From Paroedura picta (lineage: Eukaryota; Chordata; Lepidosauria; Squamata; Gekkonidae), in contig NC_135371.1 in NCBI RefSeq assembly GCF_049243985.1, forward strand, positions 4,427,501 to 4,491,500: 64,000 nucleotides of DNA. Direction: 5' to 3'. The position numbers and the translations under genes are program-made. The notes beneath the pieces were generated by a model. The model had not been told where the DNA came from. It saw only the letters and a list, made by a program, of their open reading frames with translations, and searched no databases. Of the stretch, positions 46,236 through 58,800 are shown one piece after another. Positions within the stretch are counted from its first letter, which is position 1. Each line of letters starts with the position of its first letter.

Positions 46236-46577
46236 CCCTTCTTGATCTCTGCAAGGAAAACCTCCCCTAGAGGGGAAGGGGGAGATACGACCCTGCCCCA
46301 ATCTGGGTGAGAGGAGGGTCCCTTTCCCCTCAGCCTATCCTTAGCTGAGCCCCTTCAGGGGTGTCCGCTTGGATCCCTGGGGAGGGGGCGGGATTGCCTC
46401 GTTTGCCCTCCTCAAAAGAAGGTTTTCCTTGTTGTGTCCAATGGGGTTGCTTTGGAGCAGGAGGAAAATGTGCAAGGGCCATTTGGGTGTAGGAGATGGA
46501 GAGATTTGGCGGACGGGGGCGGGGGGGGGTGCAGGAGACCCCTTTTATTCTCATTCCCCTTCTTTATAATCCCAAAC

Positions 46578-47350
46578 AGAGAGATTTCCTTTTTCAAATA
46601 AAGACTCTTGCTGCTGTAGCCAGATTTAGAGAAACAATGTTCCATCTTTTTTTTTTTCACATTCCTTTCCCATTAAGAAATGTCCTAAGTTTAATTAGGA
46701 CCTCAGTCTTTAGCATTTTCTGGATTAAGGCATGCATTTGTGTCCAGAATTTCCCCCTCCCTTTCATACCCACCAAAGATAATAAAATGGCCATGTGGGG
46801 GGGGGGGAATTTCCCTTTCTCAGCTCCCTCCACCACCTGCTGAATGTTAGAAATTCCTATCATGTCCCCCCCCCCTATTTTCTAAACTGAAAAGGCCCGG
46901 CCTTTCCTCACAGGGAAGGTGCTCCACCCTTCTGTCATCTTGGCCACCTTCCTTGGTACTTATTCCAGGTCTGCCTGTCCTTCTGGAGATCTACTGAGTA
47001 GAACTGGACAGGGGAGCGTGGTATATAAATAAATAACTCCAAACAAGGCCTCGCCACAGATCTAATCCGGGGGCATTACAGCATGGGCAGTTTTATTCCC
47101 AATCCCGTTCTTTCCCCTCCCTAATATATAGCAATTTCCTTTATCAAATAAACACTCTCAGAGTTGTAGCCATATGTAGAGAAACAAAGTTCTGTCTTTT
47201 TAAAATTCATTTCCCATTAATCCCAAAAGAAATGTCTCCAGTTTCATTAGTACCTCAGTCTTTAGCATTTTATGGATTAAGGCATGCATTTGTGTCCAGA
47301 ATCTCCCCCTCCCTTTACATGTCCACCAAAGATGATAAAATGGCCATGAG
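46578..47350 (+). repeat. Duplicated block in intron 1 of gene 7
   Basis: A block of about 215 bases (tttcaaataaagactct ... gcatgcatttgtgtccagaa ... gataataaaatggcc) at 46578-46795 recurs diverged at 47130-47346, with a CR1-derived segment between. Gene 8 and gene 9 have a single copy (55240-55460 and 63530-63745). Confidence 0.7.
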
Positions 47351-47743
47351 GTTTACATTTCCAAAAAGGGTTAGGCACACTTTTATACATTTTTGATCAC
47401 CTGTTGGGTGGCAGATACCAACAATACATCATTATTTTGTAAAATCCAAAAGAACAGCCTTTACATTTCACAATTGTGGAAGGAATTTTTTAGAAGGATG
47501 TGTCTACATCCAAGTTATAAATGGGAGAACATATAATTTAAAAGAATATACATAGAAAAACATATTGATACCTTTTGGCATATGTTTTCTGTACAGGGGA
47601 AGAATAATCACGCAGGGGCTGTAAGACCAAGTGTGTCTCTCCTCCCTCTTTCTCGTATCTGTCTTTTCTGCAGGGAGAAGCTCAGCGTGGAAAAGGATAA
47701 CAGCTGTGCAGAACCAACTCTGAGTGATTAATCAAAGACAGAG

Positions 47744-50700
47744 ATGGAGAAAGACACTCCCAGAGGCCCCCAATGGGGAGAGATGTCAGGGGCAAGAAAA
47801 ATAGCTCCTCACATCCTCCAGGCTGGGAGTAGTGGAGAGTTCCTGCAAAGGAGGCTTGGAGATCCCAAGAATCAGCCAGCAGGGGAGGGCTCCCTTTCCC
47901 TCGCTCAGTGGGAAGTCCAGTGGCAGGACTTCCTTAGGACAGTGGAAAAGCCTCACTTTCCGTGGGGATTCCCCCCCTTGCCAGAGAAACCTTCTCCCTG
48001 GGGGGATGCCAAGGCCTTCCTGACCTCCTTCGAGCAAGTGGCTGACGCCTGTGGGTGGCCAAAAGATGAGTGGGTGACCAGACTCCTGCCAGCCCTCAGC
48101 GGAGAAGCCAAGTGGGCCTTTAATAGTCTGGATGTCTCGGACAGAGAGGATTATGGGAAAGTGAAGGCAGCCATCTTGCGAGGGGATGCCCTGCGCCAGG
48201 AGAAGCAGCGTCAACAGTTCAGGTGTTTCTGCTACCAGGAGGCCGAGGGTCCGCGGGGGGCTTACAGCCAACTGCGGGAAATGTGCTGCAGGTGGCTGAG
48301 GGTGGAGAACCACAGCAAGGAGCAGATCCTGGAGCTCCTGGTCCTGGAGCAATTGCTGAGCGTCCTGCCCCCGGAGATCCAGAGTCGGGTGAGGGAGAGC
48401 GGCCCCCAGACCTGCTCCCAGGCGGTGGCCCTGGCCGAGGAGCTCCTCTTGAGGCAGGAGGTGGGTCTTTTCTGCTGTGTGGGCCCTGAGTGTGGGAGGG
48501 CTTGAGGTGGAGCCAGGGATGAGATCTTTGCCCAGACTGGGGAGAAGCAGGGTGATGGAAATGTGATGAAAAGGTGTGTTGCTTTACACCCCTGGAAGAG
48601 GAATCCAGAGTTTTGAGATTGGGGAGTTCTTCTCTCTCAACGTGGGGACCAATAGAGCGGGCAGTCTTGAGGCAGTTCCTCCCCCTGATTCAGTGGGTCT
48701 TGAAGTTCTGGGCGCTCAGGTGGTTTACGTCATTGTTCTTCTAGGTCTTCACTACCCTATGAGTGATTTGTATTATTGTCCTCCAGATTTCCACTGTTCT
48801 TAAGGATCCCTACCCTCTGTGTTTCCCCCACCCACCCAGGATTGTCACTGTGCTTTGAAAGGGTCACTCTCTGGCATTGCAGGTTCCTTTGGAGGAGGCT
48901 GCTGGGAGCGTCTCTGAGGCCAGTCAGGATCCGTCTGAGAGCGAATGGAAATACCTCTTGATGGGCATCAAAGAAGAGGAGGCCAGAGATTACCTGGGTA
49001 AGAAGGGAGGGAGGAAGTCTTGGGCCCAGTCCAAGTGGCTCTCTCTTTCTCTTTCTCTTCAGGAACTGCTGATTCCTGTACTTAGTTTTATCTGTTTTTT
49101 CATTTTTCAAGAGGATTTGATTTACTTGGGAAAGGGGCTGGTGGATTAGAGGAGTCCTCCTGTATGAAGCCCAATTCCTATCACCCATTCCCTACAGGCC
49201 TTTGGGTTTGTCCAGTTCTCTCCAGAAGCCAGAGGCTGAAAACCAACACAAGCCTCCTGTCACACCTGTGACAACACTCTCTGGACTTTCACATCACCAA
49301 TTAAAAGAATGAGGCTGTAGGTAATGTGAGGGACCTCTGCCTGTTTCCCTGGAGAGATACTGAGCTTGAGGGGCCAAGAGTCAGATTCAGTATAAGGGAG
49401 ATTTGTTTGTGATCACAGCAGGTCAAAGACGAAGTGACGGGGAACAAATCTTTAACCTTTTCCGCTTAAGGGGTACAATATGGCATATTTCTTAGGGGTT
49501 GAGGGAGCCAAAAGATAATATGGCTCCATTGACTGGCCAGGCACGGCAGAAGGTGTGGCAAGCTCCAGTTACGGGGGCTGAAGGAGGCAGTTAGGTGGAA
49601 ATATAAATACAAAATAGGAGATGGGAGGGACTGATTTGAATTTCTGGAATGACTGCTGATTGGATCTCTCTTCACTCCAGCCGGGAGCACAGAGAAAATG
49701 GCCGGGGAATTCCAGGGGCCATTGTTGGAAAATGCTGAGGAAGAAGGCTCTGAAGGAACCTGTCAGGATCCGAGTGGAATCAAGAGGAAGGAGATAAACA
49801 ACGGTGACGAGAAGAGGAATAAACGCGTTGCTTTCCAAAGTGGAGGCTGCCAGAATATCCCAGTCCAAGAAGAAAGTCCTCCCGAAAACAGATTTAATGA
49901 AGACCTGAGTTCTAACCAGAGAATCCACTCCAGGGAAAAAGACAAGGGAAGTCTGTCTGCTGGGAAGACTCATATTCAGAAAAGGAGCATTACTTTCCAG
50001 GAACAAATTCACTCAGGAGAGAAACAGTTTAACTGCTTGGAGTGTGGAAAGTATTTCAGTCGTCAATCTGCTCTTACTTTGCATCAAAGAATTCACTCAG
50101 GTAAGAACTTGTTTTACTTCTCCTTTCATTCACCTGTCCTCTCATTCCCCCAAATGATTTGATGTGCTTGGGAGAAGGGCTGCTGCCCAGAGAAGAGGTC
50201 AGTGCGATGAAGTCCAAGTCCCACTGATTCTTTCCTACAGGGGTCACCTACAGGGGTCCTTGGGCTGTGACCCCTACTCCCAGGAACCAGGGATCCCCCT
50301 TTGGCTGTTTGATTTCTATGATGATACTTTTATGGTGTTTTTCAGAAGCTGAAAGTCAACTCCTGCCCCTCAGCACACCCGTAACAAAACTCCCTGGATG
50401 TTATGATTCAGAAGACAAGCCATTGACTCGCTCGGGGAACGGAAAGGGTTTACGTGACGAACAAAAGGGCAATGTACATTTTCCAAAGCAGAACAGAATG
50501 AAGGCAATGAAGTGCAGATACAGGTCTCATCTCCATGCACACCAAAGAACCTACCTGGTGGACAAAAGTTTTGAGTGCTCAGAGTGTGGAAGGAAATTCA
50601 GTAGGAGTTTCCATGTTCGACAACATCAAAGAATCCACACAGGGGAGAAACCGTTTGAATGCTCAGTGTGTGGAAATAAATTCAGACAAATAGTCCATCT

Positions 50701-50998
50701 GCAGAAGCATCAAAGAATCCACACAGGGGAGAAACCTTTTGATTGCTCAGTGTGTGGAAAGAAATTCACTAGCAGTTTCCATGTTCGACAACATCAAAGA
50801 ATCCACACAGGGGAGAAACCTTATAAATGCTCAGAGTGTGGAAAGACTTTCACACGGTTTGACAGTCTTCGACAACATCAAAGAATCCACACAGGAGAGA
50901 AACCTTTTGAATGCTCAGTGTGTGGAAAGAAATACAGTCAGAGTCGCAGTCTTCAAAGGCATGAAAGAACACATATGGGGAAGAGACCTTTTCAGTAA
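47744..50998 (+). CDS. SCAN zinc-finger gene 7 (complete, 1+5 fingers)
   Basis: Exons 47744-48460, 48883-48997, 49681-50100 and 50346-50998 give 634 residues. The SCAN exon starts at 47674 after tctgcag; start MEKDTPRG. Capsid-like stretch and SCAN are as in the other genes. Exon 2 is 115 nt ([11 protein letters not shown]) with a consensus GTAAGA donor, unlike genes 3-6. The third exon is six codons longer ([10 protein letters not shown]) and holds a KRKE basic patch and the lone finger CLECGKYF. The array has five fingers with helix residues RFHQ, QVHK, SFHQ, RDSQ and QRSR. This set is unrelated to genes 3-6, so a different target is expected. The frame ends with MGKRPFQ and a stop, where a next finger would begin. 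Confidence 0.88.
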
Positions 50999-51240
50999 TC
51001 ACAGTCTGGAATGGTATTCCATCAAAATATTTATCTTCATTAGCATCAAACAATCCATGCAGGGGAGAAACCTTTTGAATGCTCAGTGCAGAAGGAGTTT
51101 AAGTTCATTGGGACAAATAAAACCTACACAGATGAGAAACATTTCAAATGTTCAGAATCTGGAAAGAGCTTCAGTTGGCGTAGCCGTCTTCAGTGGCATC
51201 AAAGAAGCCACATGAGGAACAACCGCAGGGGCTGCTAAAC
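50999..51240 (+). pseudogene. Decayed finger codons after the gene 7 stop
   Basis: About three broken units follow (HQTIHAGEKPFEC-like near 51050, KHFKCSESGKSF-like near 51140, ending RSHMRNN). The rest, 51241-52570, is 3' UTR or flank. It includes a tRNA-SINE-like piece with gagttccaatccc near 51880 and no gene that I can see. Confidence 0.65.
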
Positions 51241-52863
51241 CTGTGACAAGAGTCCACACTTAAGTGAAACCAAAAGGGTATCTGCACTGTAACCTTACCA
51301 TAGCCATAGAAAGAGACAAACCAATATGATTAATACAGGCAAGATAGGATAAGTGCTAGGATCACAGAAAGAGCGGAAGCCATGATTGGAACCTCAGATA
51401 AATGTCAGGGGAGAACAGAGAGATGGGCTCTGAGGGTGAAAGGCGATCCCAGACCAGCTCTGCCCTCCTTCAGCACTGAATAAGCCACATGAGAGAAATC
51501 TCATAGATGTTCTGGACATGAGAAAACTTGATAGAGAGATCAGACCCTCCTGTTCATCAGAGAATCCACGCGGGGTAAAGCTTTCTGCTTGAACTGCCCT
51601 GTTTTGGATCTGCAGAGGCTCCTTTGGGATTGCCCAGATGTGGTGGGCCCAGGCAGCTATCAGATTTTCAATGTGTCACTTGTGGAATTAATTCAGATTA
51701 ATATGCAGTCATCAGCCAATGTTTTTTAAAATAAGTCAATTTAAGGACATCGTGTGCTCGTCAAAATAGTCTATAAAAAAGCAGAAAGAAATCCGCCCGC
51801 TTCAGCGAGGCCTTTTCTGCATTGTCAGGCCTTTGTGTTTTCAAGAGCCAGAGCGTTGGGCTACAGAGGGGTGGATCCGAGTTCCAATCCCACGTGAGGG
51901 ACTTACTGAGACCGAACCCAGGTACAGCTTGGTTATGCTCCTGCATCAAGGTAGGGTCAGCCTCGAAAGCTGCTCCTAAGGAAACTCTTATTCTGTGTAG
52001 CAGCCCTGATGTGTGGAGACCTCAGGACCCTTGATGCTGAGCCATTCAGGCCGTGGAAAGAGTCACCGGCAGCTCACCTCCCTCCCTGGGCCGCCCCTTT
52101 CTCCTTTCCCCTCCTGCCACCCCCTTCCCTTTTTCCTCCTCGCCTCACTTGGTTTGCCTGTTTCCACTTTCAGGTAGGCCGAGTACAACTGCAGAGGACA
52201 TTCAGGGATGGCAGCTCTCCCTCCTAGCCTCCCGTCTCCTCTTAGCTGAGCCCTTTCAGGGGCTCCAAGGGAAACCCACCCAGAGCCCTGGGGAGGGGGA
52301 TTGCTTTGCCTCCCCTCCTCAAAAGAAGCTTTTCTTTGTTATAGCTGATGGGGTTGCTTTGGAGCAGGTGGATGGGTGCAAAGGGCAACTACACCCCCTC
52401 CCCCGTCAGAGAGACTTATCCTCTGCCACTACCAACTGCCTAGTGATCGCTGGCCCCAGGGAAGCTTGCATGACCTCAACCAGAGCCAGAGCTTTCTCCA
52501 TCCAGGCCCCCACCGGGTAGAACGAGCTTCCGGAGAGAGAAGAGCCCCAAGGGAGCTTAAACTTCCGTAGGGCCTGTGGCTTTGCAGAATAAGGGAAAAG
52601 AAGCTTATTAGATCAAAGGTGGTAATAGCAGTAAGACCATTTGAGATGCAGTAGAAAAAGTAAGTTTCTTTCTTGATGACTAATACTTTGCAATACGTTG
52701 AAAGCAAGCAGTTTTCACTAGAATGTTATTTTGAAACAAGTGTCTATGTTACTGATCTCTGTTGCTGAGGATTTAAAAATGTAATTGACATCCTTCTGTT
52801 TTACATTTTACATCTGTTTATTGTTTTGACCCCTTGCGTTTGTTTCTTGCTCTTCATCTTTTT

Positions 52864-52931
52864 AATAAAACAGTCCATAAAATATATTTTAAAAGAGAAA
52901 CACACCAGGGTTGCAATTCTGTGTGAATAAA
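52864..52931 (+). terminator. Poly(A) signals of gene 7
   Basis: AATAAA at 52864-52869 and 52926-52931 in the same setting as genes 3-6 (gtgtgaataaagca). If used, the 3' UTR is about 1.9 kb, longer than the 0.75 kb of genes 3-6. Confidence 0.55.
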
Positions 52932-52999
52932 GCACAGCCTGCACACAACACCAGCATGCCGCCAAACAAGTAGTGTTGCGGTTTATCCTGTTTGGTGCC

Positions 53000-53295
53000 A
53001 GTTTGAGAGGCAGCTTGGTGTAGTGGTTAGGAGTGCGGAGTTCTAATCTGGCATGCCAGGGTCAATTCGGTGCTCCCCTACATGCAGCCAGCTGGTTGAC
53101 CTTGGGCTCGCCAGAGCACTGATAAAACTGTTCTGACTGAGCAGTGATATCAGTGCTCTCTCAGCCTCACCCACCTCACAGGGGAGAGGAAAGAGAAGGC
53201 GACTGTAAACTGCTTTGAGCCTCCTGCAAGTAGAGAAAAGCGGCATCTAAGAACCAACTCTTCTTCTTCTCCTTCTCCTTCTCCTTCTCCTTCCT
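53000..53295 (+). repeat. Full-length tRNA-derived SINE with (TTCTCC)n tail
   Basis: A-box-like cttggtgtagtggttagg, then ctcgccagagcactgataaa and tctctcagcctcacccacct, ending aagaaccaactcttcttc and a ctccttctcctt run. The unit-8 copy (61290-61565) has only a short ttcttcttc tail. An antisense SINE piece follows at 53300-53400. Confidence 0.8.
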
Positions 53296-53639
53296 CCCTC
53301 ACTACCCAAAGGAATCTCAAAACGCCCAACCATCACCTTCCTTTTTCCCCTCCACAACAGATACCCTGTGAAGTTAGTGGGGCTATATAGTATAAGGAGG
53401 CACCCACCTCTGGTCCAGCTGACTAATAAGGAGGTTTTGCCAGGCAGCTCCACACTCAGCCAGAATCTTGGTCTGCCAAGGCCAGTCTTGTCTCCTGACC
53501 GGCAGGGGTTCTCCAGGATCCCTCGTGAGAAGCTTTCCGACTCTCTTTCCCCTGATCCCTTAAACTGGAGATGTTGGGATTTGAACCTGGGGGCTTATTA
53601 GCGCGAAGCAAACACCAGAGATGGAGGGTGAACACATGA

Positions 53640-53815
53640 AACCGCCCTAAACTGAATCAGACCTTCAACATCAGTACTGTCTACTCAGATGGGCAGCAGC
53701 TCTCCAGCCAGAGGCCTTTCCTATCACCTCCTGCCAGATATTTTAACTGGAGAGAGCGAGTATTGAACCTGGGACCTTCTGCAGGCCAAGCAGATGCTCT
53801 ACCAAGAAGCCACAG
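53640..53815 (-). repeat. tRNA-derived SINE, antisense
   Basis: On the minus strand it begins with a tRNA-like head (tggtagagcatctgcttgg, then caggttcaat as B box) and continues into the SINE body. The same insertion is at 61925-62095 in the next unit. The head lacks a full cloverleaf context, so it is not a tRNA gene. Confidence 0.7.
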
Positions 53816-54475
53816 CCAGGAACCTTAGTAAATGCATGGGCAAACAGGTTGGGATCAGAATCACAACCCCCCCCCCCCGAAACATAAATACCTAAAATTG
53901 AGACTTATGGGGGCAGTGCTGAAAACATCCCTATCAAATATTCCCCCTCCCCTTTCTGAATGGATGAGATGCGCTAAGGTCGGAGGTGCCTCAGCAGGCC
54001 GCTCTCTCTGGCTTTCCTGCTGGGGAGCCATGCGCTTTGCCTCCTGCAGGACCAAAGACATTTCTACGCCTCAATAAATACCCCAACTGCTTGTTTTTAA
54101 ATGCTCTTATAAATTATGCAGTTTATATATTTCTTCAATCAGAAAAATAGGTTTTCTATGAAAAATAGAAGGTATATCAAATATCATTTGGCAATGTCCA
54201 CATAATCCCATGGCCAGAAAATGCTGAAGCCCCCCCCCCCCCGTCCTGCCCAGCCCCCATTCCCAGCCCCCCCTCCCCCCTACAAGGAGAAAGGAGGAAT
54301 TGGCACAACCTGCCCTTGTTCCTCCCACTGCCCCGGGGCAGCCTCCCTTTCCAACCAACCACAGAGCCAGGTGTGCTGATTGACGTGCCTCCGCCCCGCC
54401 CCTTCCGCCGAGCCTTTGGTCCCCAGGTGGGAAGTGAGGGCGGCGCGTCCCGAGCCCCGCAGGAGCGGCGAGTGA

Positions 54476-54593
54476 AGGGTTAAGGAGGCGACAGAGTTGC
54501 GTTTCCTAGAAGGGACGCGGAGAGGGGGCGGAGGAGGACCCCTGGAGTCCTCCCCCAGTTTCCCTTTCAGCGGAGCCGCAGGACGGAGGAAGG
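54476..54593 (+). promoter_or_regulatory. Gene 8 promoter core and noncoding exon 1
   Basis: AGGGTTAA at 54476, TTCCTAGA at 54503-54510, donor GTGAAG at 54594. TGACGTG lies at 54381-54387 with CCGCCCCGCCCC just after it (Sp1-type). The whole 54300-54720 is CpG-rich. Confidence 0.7.
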
Positions 54594-55842
54594 GTGAAGC
54601 TCTGCGGGGGTGGCGGGAGGGGGAGGGGGAGGCCGCCCTGCAAGGGGGTCTCCCGGGGTCCCGCGTGCGGAGGGGGGCAGGGTCAGGGGGGAGGGATTCT
54701 AGGCTGGGGGTGGCGCAGGGGGGGGACCCCCTTCTTGATCTCTGCAAGGAAAAGCTCCCCTAGAGGGGAAGGGGGAGGTTGAGCCCAGGTGGCCCAGGAG
54801 GTCCCTCCAACTCTATGATTCTAAGTGTTTCCTTTTGTCCACCTGGACCCATCTGCCCCATTGGATGCCCTTGAGTCCCAGTAGTTTGGGAAAGGGAGAC
54901 AAAGTTCTCTTTCTCAGCTCCCTCCCCCACCTGCCGAATGTTAGGAACTCCTGTCATGTCCCCTCCTAAAGCACTCCTTTGTAAACTGAATAGACCTGGC
55001 CTTTCCTCACAGGGGAGGTGGTCCACCCTTCCGTCATCTTGGTCGCCCATCTTGAGGCTTATTCCAGCTCTGCCTGTCCTTCTGGAGATCTGTTGGGTAG
55101 AACTGGACAGGGGAGGGTGGAATAGAAATATAAATAAATAATTCCAAACGAGGCTTCACCACAGATATATATGGGGGGGGGGCGGATTATAATATGGGCT
55201 GTTTAATTCTCAGACCTGTTCTTTATAATCCCTAATATAGAGATTTCCTTTTTCAAATAAAGACTCTCAGAGCTGTAGCCATATGTAAAGAAACAAATTT
55301 CCATCTTTTTTTTCCACATTCCTTTCCCGTTAATCCCAAAAGAAATGTCTCCAGTTTAATTAGTACCTCAGTCTTTAGCATTTTCTGGATTAAGGCATGC
55401 ATTTGTGTCCAGAATTTCCCCCTCCCTTTACATGCCCACCAAAGATGATAAAATGGCCATGAGGTTCACATTTCCAAAGAGGGTTAGGCACATTTTTATA
55501 CATTTTTAATCACCTGTTGGGTGACAGATACCAACAATACATCATTTTATAAAATCCAAGAAAACAGACTTTACATTTCACCTTTGTGGAAGGAATTTTT
55601 TAGAAGGATGTGCCGATGTCCAAGGGAGAAAGGGGAGAACACATCATTCAAGAGAATATACATATAAAAACATATTGATACCTTTTGGCATATGTTTTCT
55701 GTACAGGGGGGTAAGAATCAGGCAGGGGCTGTAAGATCAAGCGTGTCTCTCCTCTGTCTTGTACCCGTCTTTTCTGCAGGGAGAAGCTCAGTGTGGAAGA
55801 GGATAACAGCTGTGCAGAACCAACTCTTATTCAAAGCCAGAG

Positions 55843-58800
55843 ATGGAGAAAGACACTCCCAGAGGCCCCCAATGTGGAGAAATAACAGGGGCAAGAAAAA
55901 TAGCTCCTCACGTCCTCCATGCTGAGAATAGTGGAGAATTCCTTCAAGGGAGGCTTGGAGAACCCAAGAATCAGCCAGCAGGGGAGGGCTCCCTTTCCCT
56001 CGCTCAGTGGGAAGCCCAGTGGCAGGACTTCCTCAGGACAGTGGAAAAGCCTCACTTTCCGTGGGGATTTCCCCCCTTGCCAGAGAAACCTTCTCCCTGG
56101 GGGGATGCCAAGGCCTTCCTGACCTCCTTCGAGCAAGTGGCCGAAGCCTGTGGGTGGCCAAAAGATGAGTGGGCGAGCCGACTCCAGCCGGCCCTCAGCA
56201 GAGAAGCCAAGTGGGCCTTTAATAGCCTGGATGTCCCGGACAGAGAGGACTATGGGAAGGTGAAGGCAGCTATCTTGCGAGTGGATGCCCAGAACCAGGA
56301 GAAGCAGCGGGAAGAGTTCAGGCTTTTCTGTTACCAGGAGGCTGAGGGGCCACGAGGGGCTTACAGCCGACTGCGGGAAATGTGCTGCGGGTGGCTGAGG
56401 GTGGAGAACCACAGCAAGGAGCAGATCCTGGAGCTCTTGGTCCTGGAGCAACTGCTGACTGTTCTGCCCCCGCAGATCCAGAGCCGGGTGAGGGAGAGCG
56501 GCCCTCAGAGCTGCTCCCAAGCGGTGGCCCTGGCCGAGGAGCTCCTCTTGAGGCAGGAGGTGGGTCTTTTCTGCAGGGTAGGCCCAGAGTGTGGGAGGAT
56601 CTGGAGTGGAACCAGGGCTGAGACCTTTGCCCAGACTGGGCGGGTTGGGGGGGAACAAAGGAATGCCAAGGTGTGATAGAAAGGTTTGTTGCTTCATTTC
56701 CCCAAAAGCGGAATCCAGAGTGTTGAGATTGGGGAGTTATTCTCTCTCAACGTGGCAAACAACAGATGGGGCAGTATTGAGGCAGTCCCTCCCCCGCATC
56801 AAGTGTTCCTTGTGGTTTTGGGCACGCAAGTGTCTTATGTCATCATTGTTCATGGCCTTCACTACCCTAGGAGTGCTTTGTATCATTGTGCTCGAAAGTT
56901 CCACTGTTCCTTAAGGATCCCTACCCTCTGTGTTTCCCCCACCCACCCATCCAGGATTGTCACTGTGCTTTGAAAGGGTCTCTCTCTGGCATTGCAGGTG
57001 CGTTTGGAGGAGGCTGCTGGGAGCATGTCTGAGGCCAGTCAGGATCCGTCTGAGAGTGAGCAGAGATACCTCTTGATGGGCATCAAAGAAGAGGAGGACA
57101 GAGATTACCTGGGTAAGAAGGGAGAGAGGAACTCTTGGGCCCAGTCCAAGTGGCTCGCTCTTTCTCTTTCACTTCAAGAACTGCTGATCCCAATACTTAG
57201 TTTTATTCATTTTTCAAGAGGATTTGATTTACTTGGGAAAGGGGCTGGTGGGTTAGAGGAGCCCTCCTGTATGAAGCCCAATTCCTATCACCCGTTCCCT
57301 ACAGGCCTTTGGGTTTGGCCAGTTCTTTGCCCTCTCCAGAAGCCAGAGGCTGAAAACCAACACAAGCCTCCTGTCACACCTTGCACAAACCTCTCTGGAC
57401 TCTGACGTCTCCAGTTAAAAGAACGAGGCTGTAGGTAATGTGAGGGACCTCTGCCTGTGACCCTGGAGAGATGCTGCCAGTCTGATCAGACAGAACTGAG
57501 CTTCAGTCCAAGAGTCAGATTCAGTATAAGGGAGATTTTTTTGGTGATCACAGCAAGTCAAATAGGAAGTGACAAGGAACAAATATTTAATCTTTTCCAC
57601 TAAAGGGGCACAATATGGCATGTTTCTTAGGGGTGGAGGGAGCCAAAAGATAATATGGCTCCATTGACCGGCCAGGCCTGGTAGAAGGTGCGGGCAGCTC
57701 CATCCGTGGAGGTTGTTTGGTGGGAATATATTTACAAACTAGGAAATGGGAGGGACTCATTTGAATTTCTGGAATGACTGCTGATTGGATCTCTCTTCAC
57801 TCTAGCTGGGAGCACAGGCAAAATGGCTGGGGAATTCCAGGGGCCATTGTTGGAAAATGCTGAGGAAGAAGGCTCTGAAGGAACCTGTAGGGATCCGGGT
57901 GGAATCAAGAGGAAGGAGATAAACAACGGTGACGAGAAGAAGAATAAACGTGTTGCTTTCCAAAGTGGAGGCTGCCAAAATATCCCAGTCCAAGAAGAAA
58001 GTCCTCCCGAAAACAGATTTAATGAAGACCTGAGTTCTAACCAGAGAATCCACTCCAGGGAAAAAGACAAGGGAGGTCTGTCTGCTGGGAAGACTCATAT
58101 TCAGAAAAGGAGCATTACTTTCCAGGAACAAATTCACTCAGGAGAGAAACGGTATAACTGCTTGGAGTGTGGAAAGCATTTCAGTCGTCAATCTGCTCTT
58201 ACTTCACATCAAAGAATTCACTCAGGTAAGAACTTGTTACATCTCCTTTCATTCACCTGTCCTCTCATTCCCCCAAATGATTTGATGTGCTTGGGAGAAG
58301 GGCTGGGGCCCAGAGAAGAGGTCAGTGCGATGAAGTCCAAGTCCCACCAATCCTTTCCAAAAGGGGTCACCTGCAGGGGTCCTTGGACTGTGACCCCTAC
58401 TCCCAGGAACCAGGGATCCCCCTTTGGCTGTTTGATTTCTGTGACAAGGATTTTATGCTATTTTTCAGAAGATGAAAGCCAAATCATGCCCCTCATCACA
58501 CCTGTCAGAAACCTCCCTGGATGTTATGATTCAGAAGATAAGTCATTGACCCGCTCAGGGAATGGAAAGGGGTTCTCTGATGGAAAACAAGGCATTGTAC
58601 ATTTTACAAAGCAATACAGAATGAAGGCAATGAAATGTAGATACAGGTCTCAACTCCCTGCGCACCAAAGAACCTACTTAGGGGAGAAATGTTTTGAATG
58701 CTCAAAGTGTGGACAGAAATTCAGTCAAGGTTCTAATCTTCAACGCCATTTTAGAATCCACACAGGGGAGAAACCTTTTGAATGCTCAGAGTGTGGAAAG

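Noticed and set aside
53740-53815. tRNA gene on the minus strand
   Set aside because: A- and B-box-like parts are present, but the sequence runs on into a SINE body, recurs as a repeat, and lacks a full set of paired stems.
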